Assembly (NCBI GenBank): GCA_020832965.1
Contig: JAJHRM010000110.1
Coordinates: 1 to 8,282 of the forward strand
From: Thermofilum sp.
GTDB lineage: Archaea > Thermoproteota > Thermoprotei > Thermofilales > Thermofilaceae
DNA length: 8,282 nucleotides
Direction: 5' to 3'
Below are positions 1-5,977 of this stretch, in pieces. The notes beneath the pieces are model-generated. The model saw nothing but the letters and a program-made list of their open reading frames with translations. It had not been told where the DNA came from and did no database searches. Numbering within the stretch: position 1 is the first letter of the stretch; each line of letters opens with the position of its first letter. The position numbers were made by a program, and so were the translations under genes.

Positions 1-212
1 CTTACGAGGCCGGCAAGCGCGTCGCCACGCTGCTCTGGCACGACTGCAGCGTGAGGATGAGGGGAGGCAGGGAGTACCTGCAGCTGCTCGAGGACCTAAG
101 CTCCCTCGACTGGGTCGAGCCCGTCAAGGTCGCGGACGTCCCCAAAGCCCTCGAGAAGCATGGCTACTCGTGCACAAGCCAGCTCTCGGTGACAGATGTA
201 GATCGAGAATAG
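1..212 (+). CDS. C-terminal end of a possible polysaccharide deacetylase-like protein (partial)
   Basis: An open frame enters from the left edge (first full codon at position 3) and stops with TAG at 210-212, giving 69 C-terminal residues. The G+C-rich codon use matches the GC-rich genes elsewhere in the window. The segment reads GKRVATLLWHDCSVRMRGG, followed by a helix-like YLQLLEDL stretch and VEPVKVADVPKALE. A hydrophobic strand ending in LWH plus a polar residue, then a Y..LL..L helix and a late strand, resembles the end of NodB-like polysaccharide deacetylases, where the histidine of an LxH motif sits near the active site. That comparison is from memory and the catalytic N-terminal part is outside the window, so the function is tentative. 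A sugar-modifying role would fit the glycan genes downstream. That this is a real gene end is well supported; the family is not. Confidence 0.55.
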   Translation, partial: YEAGKRVATLLWHDCSVRMRGGREYLQLLEDLSSLDWVEPVKVADVPKALEKHGYSCTSQLSVTDVDRE

Positions 213-227
213 CTAAAGTACCACGTA

Positions 228-285
228 CGGCCAACCCCCTCAACTCTTCTGGGGATGTGTGCTGGAATTTTTAGGGGGTTGGTTG
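228..285. terminator. Inverted repeat between convergent genes, possible bidirectional terminator
   Basis: CCAACCCCCT at 231-240 is perfectly complementary to AGGGGGTTGG at 273-282. Two G-U pairs and one C-G pair could extend the stem outward to 228 and 285, with a 32-nt loop between the arms. It lies in the 144-bp space between two convergent genes ending at 212 and 357. A short T-run (267-272) precedes the right arm and T-rich sequence (298-306) follows it. A transcription-stop role for both genes is inferred from this placement; a protein-binding site is the alternative. Confidence 0.4.
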
Positions 286-356
286 ACAGAGAATGTACTT
301 TTCTGTTTAATACTTTGTATGATAATGATAATCGCAATAATAAAATATTAAAACCT

Positions 357-1031
357 TTAGGTAAGGTTGCCTAATTCTCTTATTAGCTCTCTAGCTTCCA
401 ACAAGTCCTTGTATGTGTTTATCGTGATCCACTTCCCCTTTGTCACGTAGGCGTGAAGCATGCTGTTGGCCGCTAGTGCTGGCAGTGCCGTCTTTTCCAG
501 GTCGCCCTTTTCGGGGAGGAGCGGTAAGATCGCATCTTTATCGAAGAAGTAGTGCCCTACCGATACGTAGAAATCGGCGAACAATTGGGATATCCTGTCT
601 AGCACGGGTTTCTCGATAAACTCCGTCACTCTCCCATGCTCGACCTTGACCACGCCCCACGGCAACCTCGGTTTAGCGACAGCGATTGTAGCGCCTCTAG
701 CCGTACGCGCGGTGAGGTTCCTAGGGTCGTCGAGGAGGATGTCATCGCAGTTGCACGCGTAGAACTTGTCGCCGCGCAACTGCAGCGCCGCGCGCTTCAG
801 CGCACCACCCGTGCCCAGCTTCTCCCGCTCCTCCACCCAGTAGACGTCCAGCTCCTCGATCCTGAACCCTCTCGCGCACACGTACACGTCGTTGAACCCG
901 TGCCTCTTCAGCCAAGAAACCTGCCACTCGAGAAGGGTGACGCCTTCAATCAACTCCACGAGAGGCTTCGGAACCCAGACGTGCGGCTTCATGCGCCAGG
1001 ATTCGCCACCGGCTAGTACAACCGCCTCCAT
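357..1031 (-). CDS. Sugar-phosphate nucleotidyltransferase (NTP_transferase family)
   Basis: This 224-residue protein should join a sugar 1-phosphate to an NTP to make a nucleotide sugar for the nearby glycosyltransferases, in the cytoplasm. Residues 1-25 hold a Rossmann start, AVVLAGGESWRMKP, then VPKPLVEL, matching the family's GGxxxRxxPxxxxxPKP signature. LGTGGAL lies near residues 72-78, CNCDD near 93-97 where the family usually has NGD, and FIEKP near 138-142. KWITINTYKDL near 200-210 matches the usual W-x-D-x-G-T-x-x-D-L segment. There is no left-handed beta-helix domain, so this is the short form. I chose ATG at 1031 because AGGTGA lies five bases upstream; an in-frame TTG at 1046 would add five residues. 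ESW in the signature and Cys in place of NGD are unusual, so activity or substrate may be atypical. The sugar cannot be told. Confidence 0.88.
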   Translation of the reverse strand: MEAVVLAGGESWRMKPHVWVPKPLVELIEGVTLLEWQVSWLKRHGFNDVYVCARGFRIEELDVYWVEEREKLGTGGALKRAALQLRGDKFYACNCDDILLDDPRNLTARTARGATIAVAKPRLPWGVVKVEHGRVTEFIEKPVLDRISQLFADFYVSVGHYFFDKDAILPLLPEKGDLEKTALPALAANSMLHAYVTKGKWITINTYKDLLEARELIRELGNLT

Positions 1032-1036
1032 GAGCT

Positions 1037-1042
1037 TCACCT
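1037..1042 (-). promoter_or_regulatory. Ribosome binding site AGGTGA deciding the nucleotidyltransferase start
   Basis: On the minus strand AGGTGA ends five bases before the ATG at 1031. It overlaps the alternative in-frame GTG at 1040 and lies downstream of the TTG at 1046. This favours the ATG as the real start. Confidence 0.6.
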
Positions 1043-1087
1043 GCAACTTGCTTTCCTTTGCTGCTTTCAGCCTACTGCGGAAGAGTA

Positions 1088-1099
1088 TGTAAATAAAAA
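1088..1099 (-). promoter_or_regulatory. Candidate TATA box for the nucleotidyltransferase gene
   Basis: The minus strand reads TTTTTATTTACA here. A start about 26 bases downstream (near 1068) would leave a leader of roughly 37 nt that contains the AGGTGA ribosome site. It lies in the divergent region shared with the methyltransferase promoter. It is a sequence match only. Confidence 0.4.
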
Positions 1100-1113
1100 C
1101 GTTCTCTCAGAGC

Positions 1114-1182
1114 ATGCTAGAATGGGTGTTGAATGCCGCTGCTGGAGGCTTAGACGGAATGTTCGAAATAACACTTAAATAA
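1114..1182 (+). other. Possible gene remnant: 22-codon open frame
   Basis: The frame from ATG at 1114 to TAA at 1180 reads MLEWVLNAAAGGLDGMFEIT plus LK. It looks protein-like and richer in G+C than the AT-rich sequence after it. It loosely resembles residues 67-84 of the downstream methyltransferase (ML..LL..GLFDGLFSDI), sharing ML, DG and F in matching order. It may be a leftover of an older version of that gene's N-terminal half. There is no visible ribosome site, and its stop overlaps the TATA box of the downstream gene, so it is probably not an expressed gene. The resemblance is short and could be chance. Confidence 0.2.
1174..1182 (+). promoter_or_regulatory. TATA box for the FkbM-type methyltransferase gene
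   Basis: CTTAAATAA is centred about 29 bases before the ATG at 1207. This would place transcription start at or just before the start codon and give a leaderless or nearly leaderless mRNA. No GGAGG-like ribosome site lies directly before the ATG, which agrees with that reading. Confidence 0.55.
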
Positions 1183-1206
1183 GAGTGGAGAGAAGTTGTA
1201 AGTAAT

Positions 1207-2193
1207 ATGGTTATCGCCAGTATTTTCCGGTACACGTGCACACGAGGGCATCTGAGGCGCTTAAAGATTCTTTTTATTGGCAGGAAATATTTTAAAAATT
1301 GGTTTTTATCTGGCATCAAAACATTTTTATATATCAAAGGAATAGTTAGATATAAAAATATCAGATGCGTATGCAAAGATGGACATGTTCTTAATCTGCA
1401 TCCTATGCTATACCGACTACTTCTAGTTGGATTGTTTGATGGTCTATTCAGCGATATAAAATGCAGAAATGAAATAGTTATAGTAAAAGATTCTGTTATT
1501 CCTTTTAAAGAGCTACTTGCCAGTGATAGAGTCTTAGATGCACTTAAGCACGGATGGAGCTACGTGCAACAAGGCTATTGGATTAAAGACGAAGTTAAAT
1601 TTAAGCATATAAGATACTATATTATAGAAGTATTTAATTATGAAGAGCATAGAGATATTGAAGTTAATAATAAGGTAGTTGTTGACGTTGGAGCTGGCTA
1701 CGGCGAGACTGCTCTTTACTTCTTGAAGAGGGGTGCTAGGCGCATTATCGCTGTCGAGCCTTGCCCGGAGGTTTACGGAGAGATGCTTGAGAACTTCAAG
1801 CTGAACGGTGTTGAAGACAAGGTTGCGCCGCTCAACGCCGCTCTCTCGAGCGCTCGCGGCAGCGCCTGCATTGAGTGCCCGAGCGGGAAGGTTACCGTGG
1901 GCACGATCACTCTTGGAGACATAATCGATAGGTTTGGTTTGCGCGGGGGTGTTTTGAAAATGGATTGTGAGGGTTGCGAGTACGATGTGATCCTCAACGA
2001 TTACGAGCACGTGAAGCTGTTCGACGAAGTGTACTTCGAGTACCACGCTTACATCACGAAGATTCCCGTGCAGGTTTTGCTCGAGAAGCTTTCGAAGGAC
2101 TTTGAGTGCAAGATCGTGAGCGGCGAGGAGTTCTACAGGAGACATGGTCTTGGCAAAGAGCAGCTCGGGCTCGTCAGATGCGTCAAGAGGTGA
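1207..2193 (+). CDS. FkbM-family SAM-dependent methyltransferase, chimeric composition
   Basis: This 328-residue protein ends in a class I methyltransferase domain of the FkbM type, a family that often O-methylates sugars or other small groups. Motif I is VVVDVGAGYGETALYF (157-172). The acidic residue after strand 2 is E184 in IAVEP. ENFKLNGVEDKV (195-206) and VLKMDCEGCEYDVI (249-262) are typical FkbM landmarks. Residues 1-150 form a less recognisable N-terminal region, common as a variable part in archaeal FkbM proteins. By hand count, 1261-1680 is about 30% G+C and 1681-2190 about 55%, so the gene changes composition at motif I. This suggests that a foreign AT-rich 5' half was joined to a resident 3' half while the frame stayed open. 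The ATG at 1207 sits at a leaderless distance from the TATA box. The substrate is inferred to be a glycan from the neighbours. Confidence 0.88.
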   Translation: MVIASIFRYTCTRGHLRRLKILFIGRKYFKNWFLSGIKTFLYIKGIVRYKNIRCVCKDGHVLNLHPMLYRLLLVGLFDGLFSDIKCRNEIVIVKDSVIPFKELLASDRVLDALKHGWSYVQQGYWIKDEVKFKHIRYYIIEVFNYEEHRDIEVNNKVVVDVGAGYGETALYFLKRGARRIIAVEPCPEVYGEMLENFKLNGVEDKVAPLNAALSSARGSACIECPSGKVTVGTITLGDIIDRFGLRGGVLKMDCEGCEYDVILNDYEHVKLFDEVYFEYHAYITKIPVQVLLEKLSKDFECKIVSGEEFYRRHGLGKEQLGLVRCVKR

Positions 2194-2428
2194 TGGAGCG
2201 AACGCGCTTCAATGTAATCAATCACGTCAGGTTTTTCTCTACTATTTAGATTTACTACAGTTTTTGCTACGTTGAATAGCTACAGGAGTCCAAACGATTG
2301 TTAACCGTATATAAGAGCTTTCATATACGATTTTGTTTTCCTATAGTTTTCTGAAGATTTATTTATAGATTATATTAAGGGTTATCAGAGGATAAAAGAA
2401 GTCGATAATTCACAAGAAATAAGAGTTA

Positions 2429-2623
2429 ATGAAACCATCTAAGTTTACTATCTATCATAACTTTAAGAATCGCGGAAAGCCGAACTGTTACCGGTCACAG
2501 GAAGAAGTGCGCCGCTTGAAGAGTATACGAAAAATTAGCGTTGACATGCTACTTCTTTGCTGCCGGGTTGGAATCGCTCAAATCAGGATCCTTGAATATT
2601 TTTATGCAGCCAAGCTATGCTAG
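2429..2623 (+). CDS. Doubtful small hypothetical protein
   Basis: A 64-codon frame starts at ATG 2429 and stops with TAG at 2621. The product would be basic at first (KSIRKI and several Arg) with a moderately hydrophobic second half, LLLCCRVGIAQIRILEYFYA, and four cysteines. I recognise no family. No good ribosome site precedes it; GATAAAAG near 2391 could be a weak promoter. The part from about 2465 to 2580 is less AT-rich than its surroundings. It may be a chance frame or a decayed gene fragment. Its stop codon lies within a 12-bp palindrome. Confidence 0.2.
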   Translation: MKPSKFTIYHNFKNRGKPNCYRSQEEVRRLKSIRKISVDMLLLCCRVGIAQIRILEYFYAAKLC

Positions 2624-2635
2624 CATAAGCCTTAT
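2616..2635. repeat. Two overlapping short palindromes
   Basis: TATGCTAGCATA at 2616-2627 is a perfect 12-bp palindrome. CATAAG-C-CTTATG (2624-2636, sharing bases with the first) is a 6+6 palindrome around one base. They lie about 45-65 bases before the TATA box of the glycosyltransferase operon. They could be a regulator site or a short hairpin. Function is unknown. Confidence 0.35.
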
Positions 2636-2679
2636 GAAGCCGAAAAATATATGCCCATTTGTTGAGAATTTAGAGTAGG

Positions 2680-2686
2680 TTTAAAA
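2680..2686 (+). promoter_or_regulatory. TATA box of the glycosyltransferase operon
   Basis: TTTAAAA, preceded by the purine-rich GTAGG, predicts a transcription start near 2709, leaving about 12 nt before the ATG at 2721. It is the only good promoter seen before the three overlapping genes that follow. Confidence 0.55.
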
Positions 2687-2720
2687 GGCCCACTAATGTG
2701 ATGCGGCAAAGGGGTCTTCG

Positions 2721-3890
2721 ATGACCATATTGGCGCTCTTTGCACTTTGGGAGAGAGTGAGTGAACTCGCTTTGGGGGGAATTAAATACGGCGTAGAAAC
2801 AATCAATAGGTTTAAAAAAGTAAAATGTGTTTGTTTAACAACTCAAAAAATAGGATTAAAATATGAAATATCTATAGGCAAGAAATTTACTTTATATGCT
2901 TATACGGCAGTTAGAAGGGTGATGTACTATATTCTATTGTTAATTCTTATAATTAAAGGAATATATTACATAAAGAAAGAAGACGTAAAAGTGATTTTTT
3001 CTCCTGGAGTGGGATGGGTTAACGATATGGCAGCATACTTCTTAAGTTTGCTATCAAGGAGAAAACTTGCTTTAGTTTTCCACCACTGGCCGTATAGTGG
3101 ATGGGATAAAAGAAGCGTGTACATTTCCTTAAGGAATGAAGGTAGGAGAATTCTTGGAGCAGCAATCAAACTACTAGATGTGGAAATAGCGAAGAAAGCA
3201 CTAAAGCGCGCAGATACGATATTTACAGTTTCACAAAGCTCTAAGGATGAATTAATTAAATTAGGAATCCCCGAAGAAAAAATAGTGGTGGCATACCCTG
3301 GAGTAGATGACGAATTTTTTAAAGAAAATTTCGAGAAAACTTCTAAGGTTTTCGATGCAATTAGTGTTTGCAGAATTTCTCCCGAGAAAGGCATTTACGA
3401 TTTGATAGAAATTTGGAAAAGAGTAATAAAGAATAAAAAAATAAAACTAGGTGTTATGGGAACTCCTACAGAAGTTCTCGATAAATGGTTAGCTAAAATA
3501 AAGGAAAATAATCTTAACGCATTTATAGAATACTTGGGTGTTATGGAAAGGAAATCAATGATAAAGGTATTAAGAAACGCTAAAGTTTTTGTGTTTGCAT
3601 CGAGGAAAGAAGGTTTTGGGATAGCGGTGGCAGAAGCGATGGCGTGTGGTCTACCGGTTGTATGCTACGACATAAAGCCGTTAAACGAGCTCTTCGATTC
3701 GAAGGGTGTATTCTTTGTTAAACCTTTCGATTTTAATGATTTCGCCGGAAAAATTTTAATGCTTATAGAAGATGAAGAACTTAGACAAACCGCTGGAAAA
3801 TATAATAGAGAGTTTGCGCTCAGGTTCAAATGGGATGAAACCGCGAAAATTATTGAAGAACGTTTAATGGCGCTCATGGGGAGGCGATGA
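2721..3890 (+). CDS. GT4-family glycosyltransferase (GT-B fold), first gene of operon
   Basis: This 389-residue retaining glycosyltransferase should move a sugar from a nucleotide donor to a growing glycan at the inner face of the membrane. The N-terminal domain has a loop with LGGIKYG (18-24), a strongly hydrophobic stretch at about 67-84 that could bind membrane, and FHHWPYSGWD (120-129). The C-terminal donor domain starts near 185: the hinge is VVAYPGVDD (189-197), then SVCRISPEKGI (215-225) with the usual basic pair, and the E-x7-E element with E297 and E305 in RKEGFGIAVAEAMACGLPVV. Length is normal for GT4. The start follows a TATA box at a short-leader distance; GGGG at 2711-2714 may act as a weak ribosome site. 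The gene is very AT-rich, unlike the GT4 gene at 5978-7003. Its stop overlaps the next start (ATGA), suggesting coupled translation. The sugar cannot be inferred. Confidence 0.9.
   Translation: MTILALFALWERVSELALGGIKYGVETINRFKKVKCVCLTTQKIGLKYEISIGKKFTLYAYTAVRRVMYYILLLILIIKGIYYIKKEDVKVIFSPGVGWVNDMAAYFLSLLSRRKLALVFHHWPYSGWDKRSVYISLRNEGRRILGAAIKLLDVEIAKKALKRADTIFTVSQSSKDELIKLGIPEEKIVVAYPGVDDEFFKENFEKTSKVFDAISVCRISPEKGIYDLIEIWKRVIKNKKIKLGVMGTPTEVLDKWLAKIKENNLNAFIEYLGVMERKSMIKVLRNAKVFVFASRKEGFGIAVAEAMACGLPVVCYDIKPLNELFDSKGVFFVKPFDFNDFAGKILMLIEDEELRQTAGKYNREFALRFKWDETAKIIEERLMALMGRR
3880..3884 (+). promoter_or_regulatory. Ribosome binding site GGAGG before the GT2 gene
   Basis: GGAGG ends five bases before the ATG at 3890 but only two before the ATG at 3887. 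The second methionine is therefore the likelier start of the GT2 protein. The site lies inside the last codons of the preceding GT4 gene. Confidence 0.55.
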
Positions 3891-4726
3891 TGTCTAGCGC
3901 AAAAAACTTTAAAGTTTCAGTTGTGGTCTTGACGTGCAACTCTGCGGGGACGCTTGAACTTCTGCTAGAGTCCCTTAGACGGCAAACTTTGCCCCCGCAC
4001 GAAATAGTGGTAGTCGATTGTGGGTCGACGGATGGTACTATAGAAATAGCGCGTAAGTACGGGTGTATCGTGTATGATAAGCCAGTAAAGGTTAGAGCTG
4101 AAGCAAGAAACATTGGGGTAAAAATATCGAAGGGAGATATCATAGCTTTTATCGATTCCGATTGTGTAGCTGAGAGAAATTGGCTGGAAGAGCTTGTTAA
4201 GAATTTTGATGATATTATGATTGCTGGTGTTTCTGGAAAAGTTTCAGCGTTAAATTCTAATAAATTAATTCCAAAACTTATAGACTTGGCAACGAAAGAT
4301 GAACCGCATTACGCTACCTGGAATATAGCTTATAGAAAGTGCGTTTTGGATGAAGTAAATGGTTTCGATAGTAAATTACATGCTTGCGAAGACCAAGCTC
4401 TTGCTTGGAAGATAATTAGGAAAGGATATAGAATGGTGTGGAATCCCAACGCGATAGTATACCACAAACACAGGGAAAGCCTCTTCTCTTTCCTTAAGCA
4501 GCAGTACGACTACGGCACTTGGGCTATCATAGCCAAAAAAATGCACGGTATCGGTTACCATAAAAGTTTATTATTACTTTTCGCAATACCATTACTTTTT
4601 ATTTTTAAATATATTAGGAAGATAACTATTCACCCGTTATTACCTTTCTTCTTAGCGTTATCGGCGTTAGCTTATAGCCTTGGAGCCTGGAGGGGGTTTG
4701 CATGGTCGTTAAGGTCGGAGTACTGA
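3890..4726 (+). CDS. GT2-family glycosyltransferase with C-terminal membrane region
   Basis: This is a GT-A fold inverting glycosyltransferase of 278 residues (279 if the ATG at 3887 is used; numbering below is for the longer form). The order is the nucleotide-binding start VSVVVLTCNSAGTLELLLESL (10-30, quoted by its ends), IVVVDCGSTDGT (40-51), RAEARNIGV (70-78), the metal-binding DSD in AFIDSDC (87-93), NGFD (158-161), and ED in ACEDQALAWKIIRKGYR (166-182), which holds the likely catalytic base. VYHKHRE lies at 191-197. Hydrophobic segments at about 228-243 and 250-267 should anchor it in the membrane, so it probably acts on a lipid-linked acceptor. It overlaps the GT4 genes on both sides (ATGA before, 25 bases after), which marks a translationally coupled operon. 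Codon use is AT-rich like its partners. The donor sugar is unknown. Confidence 0.9.
   Translation: MSSAKNFKVSVVVLTCNSAGTLELLLESLRRQTLPPHEIVVVDCGSTDGTIEIARKYGCIVYDKPVKVRAEARNIGVKISKGDIIAFIDSDCVAERNWLEELVKNFDDIMIAGVSGKVSALNSNKLIPKLIDLATKDEPHYATWNIAYRKCVLDEVNGFDSKLHACEDQALAWKIIRKGYRMVWNPNAIVYHKHRESLFSFLKQQYDYGTWAIIAKKMHGIGYHKSLLLLFAIPLLFIFKYIRKITIHPLLPFFLALSALAYSLGAWRGFAWSLRSEY
4689..4697 (+). promoter_or_regulatory. Ribosome binding site GGAGGGGGT for the second GT4 gene
   Basis: A long purine block, GGAGGGGGT, sits inside the 3' end of the GT2 gene and ends four bases before the ATG at 4702. It supports translation start within the preceding gene and agrees with the Rossmann-type N-terminus of the product. 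Confidence 0.55.
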
Positions 4727-5850
4727 TACCGAACATAAGTTTGGGTGGAGCGAGCAAGGTAGCGTTGAATCAAGTTAAATATCTCAAAAAATATGGATAT
4801 GAAGCAAAACTTTTGACGCTGGCACCTGCGAAAGCAATGGAAGTAGATCATTCATGCATTGGTTTAGGAAAATTTTTACCGGTAATGAAAACATCCACTT
4901 CTGTTCTCGTTAATATTGCATGGGGAGTGTGTATTAAAAAAGTAGATGTCGATGCTATCGTAGCCCACGGGATAGCATCGATTCTAGCTTTAAAACTTGA
5001 GGAAAAATATGACATTGAATACGTTAATTACATTCATCACCCAGCTAGCTTTTTGCATGGGAAGCCCATACATGGGAAAGAAGAAGAAAACATTCTAGGA
5101 CCATTAGCTAAATATCCGCTAAAGCTTTTATGGAGTAGGAATAAGCTAGCAGAGGAAGATATAAGAAGCATAAGAGCTGCCAAATATAACTTTACAAATA
5201 GCAAAAGAACTTTAAATAATCTATTAAAAATTTACGGTAATATTAAAGCAGATGTATGTTATCCAGCGATAGGCGATGAATTTCATATAATAACACCAAG
5301 GTTAGAAGATAAAAGGAATTACGTTCTTTATGCATCTAGACATGTTGAGCAAAAAGGATTTCATCTACTACCAATAATATTCTCAAAAATCGATAGAAAT
5401 GCCAAATTGATACTAGCGGGAAAACCGACGAGCTTAACAAGCAAAGTTTTTAAAGAATTTAAAGAGCTGAGTCTAGCTGATAGAGTTATATTTAGAATGA
5501 ATGTAGGCGATCAGGAATTGATTGAATTATATAAGAAAAGTAAAATATTACTTTTCCCAGCTATGCAGGAAGATTTCGGTTTAAGCCCCTTGGAGGGTAT
5601 GGCCGCCGGCTGTATACCGGTAAGCTGGAATGATGGCGGAGGGGTAGTAGAAATTATTCAAGACGGTAAAACAGGTCTTCTAGCTAAACCATACGATATA
5701 GATGATTATGCAGCGAAAGTGAACATGCTGTTAAGGGACGATGAGTTGTACGTCCATATTTTAAATGAAGCGAAAAAATTTTCTTTGATTTTCTCTTGGG
5801 ATAACCATGTGAAGAAAATTAAAGAAGTTATTGATACGATGATGAACTGA
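4702..5850 (+). CDS. GT4-family glycosyltransferase (GT-B fold), last gene of operon
   Basis: This 382-residue enzyme of the same broad family as the first operon gene is too different to be a recent copy. Residues 1-20 give the N-terminal strand and glycine loop, KVGVLIPNISLGGASKVA. VAHG lies at 87-90 and YIHHPASF at 110-117, where GT4 enzymes often have an acceptor-site histidine. The donor domain begins with VCYPAIGDEF (185-194), then YASRHVEQKGF (210-220) with the expected Arg and Lys, and LILAGKP (236-242). The E-x7-E pair is E290 and E298 in MQEDFGLSPLEGMAAG. DGKTGLLAKP (321-330) closes the binding site. All expected elements are present and the length is normal, so it should be active. 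It overlaps the GT2 gene by 25 bases. The gene is AT-rich; terminator-like T-tracts follow within 35-70 bases. Confidence 0.9.
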   Translation: MVVKVGVLIPNISLGGASKVALNQVKYLKKYGYEAKLLTLAPAKAMEVDHSCIGLGKFLPVMKTSTSVLVNIAWGVCIKKVDVDAIVAHGIASILALKLEEKYDIEYVNYIHHPASFLHGKPIHGKEEENILGPLAKYPLKLLWSRNKLAEEDIRSIRAAKYNFTNSKRTLNNLLKIYGNIKADVCYPAIGDEFHIITPRLEDKRNYVLYASRHVEQKGFHLLPIIFSKIDRNAKLILAGKPTSLTSKVFKEFKELSLADRVIFRMNVGDQELIELYKKSKILLFPAMQEDFGLSPLEGMAAGCIPVSWNDGGGVVEIIQDGKTGLLAKPYDIDDYAAKVNMLLRDDELYVHILNEAKKFSLIFSWDNHVKKIKEVIDTMMN

Positions 5851-5879
5851 AAATTTATCAAATAATAATTTCCAATTAT

Positions 5880-5921
5880 ATTTTTGAGAATCGTTTTTGA
5901 GTATTGAAAAATACACTTTTC
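5880..5921 (+). terminator. T-rich termination region after the operon
   Basis: TTTTTGAG occurs twice (5881-5888 and 5894-5901). It is followed by a small hairpin, GTATT-GAAA-AATAC at 5901-5914, and then CTTTTCC. T-tracts end transcription in archaea, and the region lies between convergent genes ending at 5850 and 5978. The stem is only five base pairs, so the T-tracts are the stronger evidence. Confidence 0.45.
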
Positions 5922-5977
5922 CTGAATAATGGGTTTCTAGCTATTAGGAAAATCATAGTTTGCGTTGGCGAGAATCA

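Larger units (their letters stand above)
2194..2720. other. Gene-poor gap of about 530 bp
   Basis: From 2215 the sequence turns AT-rich. T-tracts near 2232-2236 and 2261-2265 could end transcription of the methyltransferase gene. I see no convincing gene in 2194-2428. A doubtful 64-codon frame lies at 2429-2623, a pair of small palindromes at 2616-2635, and the promoter of the glycosyltransferase operon at 2680-2686. The stretch may hold decayed sequence from the joining of foreign DNA to resident DNA. Confidence 0.4.
2215..5955. other. AT-rich glycosyltransferase island in a GC-rich background
   Basis: Hand-counted 60-base lines in this block give about 22-32% G+C (for example 2821-2880, 3421-3480, 4201-4260 and 5161-5220). 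The flanks are much richer: about 55% in 1681-2190 and 78% in 6361-6420. The limits fall just after the methyltransferase stop and just before the end of the minus-strand GT4 gene. The block holds a complete promoter, a three-gene operon and terminator-like sequence, so it looks like a transferred cassette. No integrase, transposase, tRNA or flanking repeat was seen. Confidence 0.65.

Noticed and set aside
636..1016. A 126-codon plus-strand frame opposite the nucleotidyltransferase gene
   Set aside because: His/Arg/Leu-rich product without motifs; a shadow of the real gene on the other strand.
1534..2145. A 203-codon minus-strand frame opposite the methyltransferase gene
   Set aside because: The sense strand encodes a clear FkbM domain; the antisense product has no recognisable motif or start context.
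2701..2724. Seven-codon frame ATG...TGA overlapping the start of the first operon gene, as an upstream leader peptide
   Set aside because: The predicted transcription start (about 2709) lies downstream of its ATG, so it would not be on the mRNA.
2215..5955. The AT-rich island as an integrated virus, plasmid or insertion sequence
   Set aside because: No integrase, transposase, tRNA attachment site or terminal repeats are visible; all the genes are glycosyltransferases.
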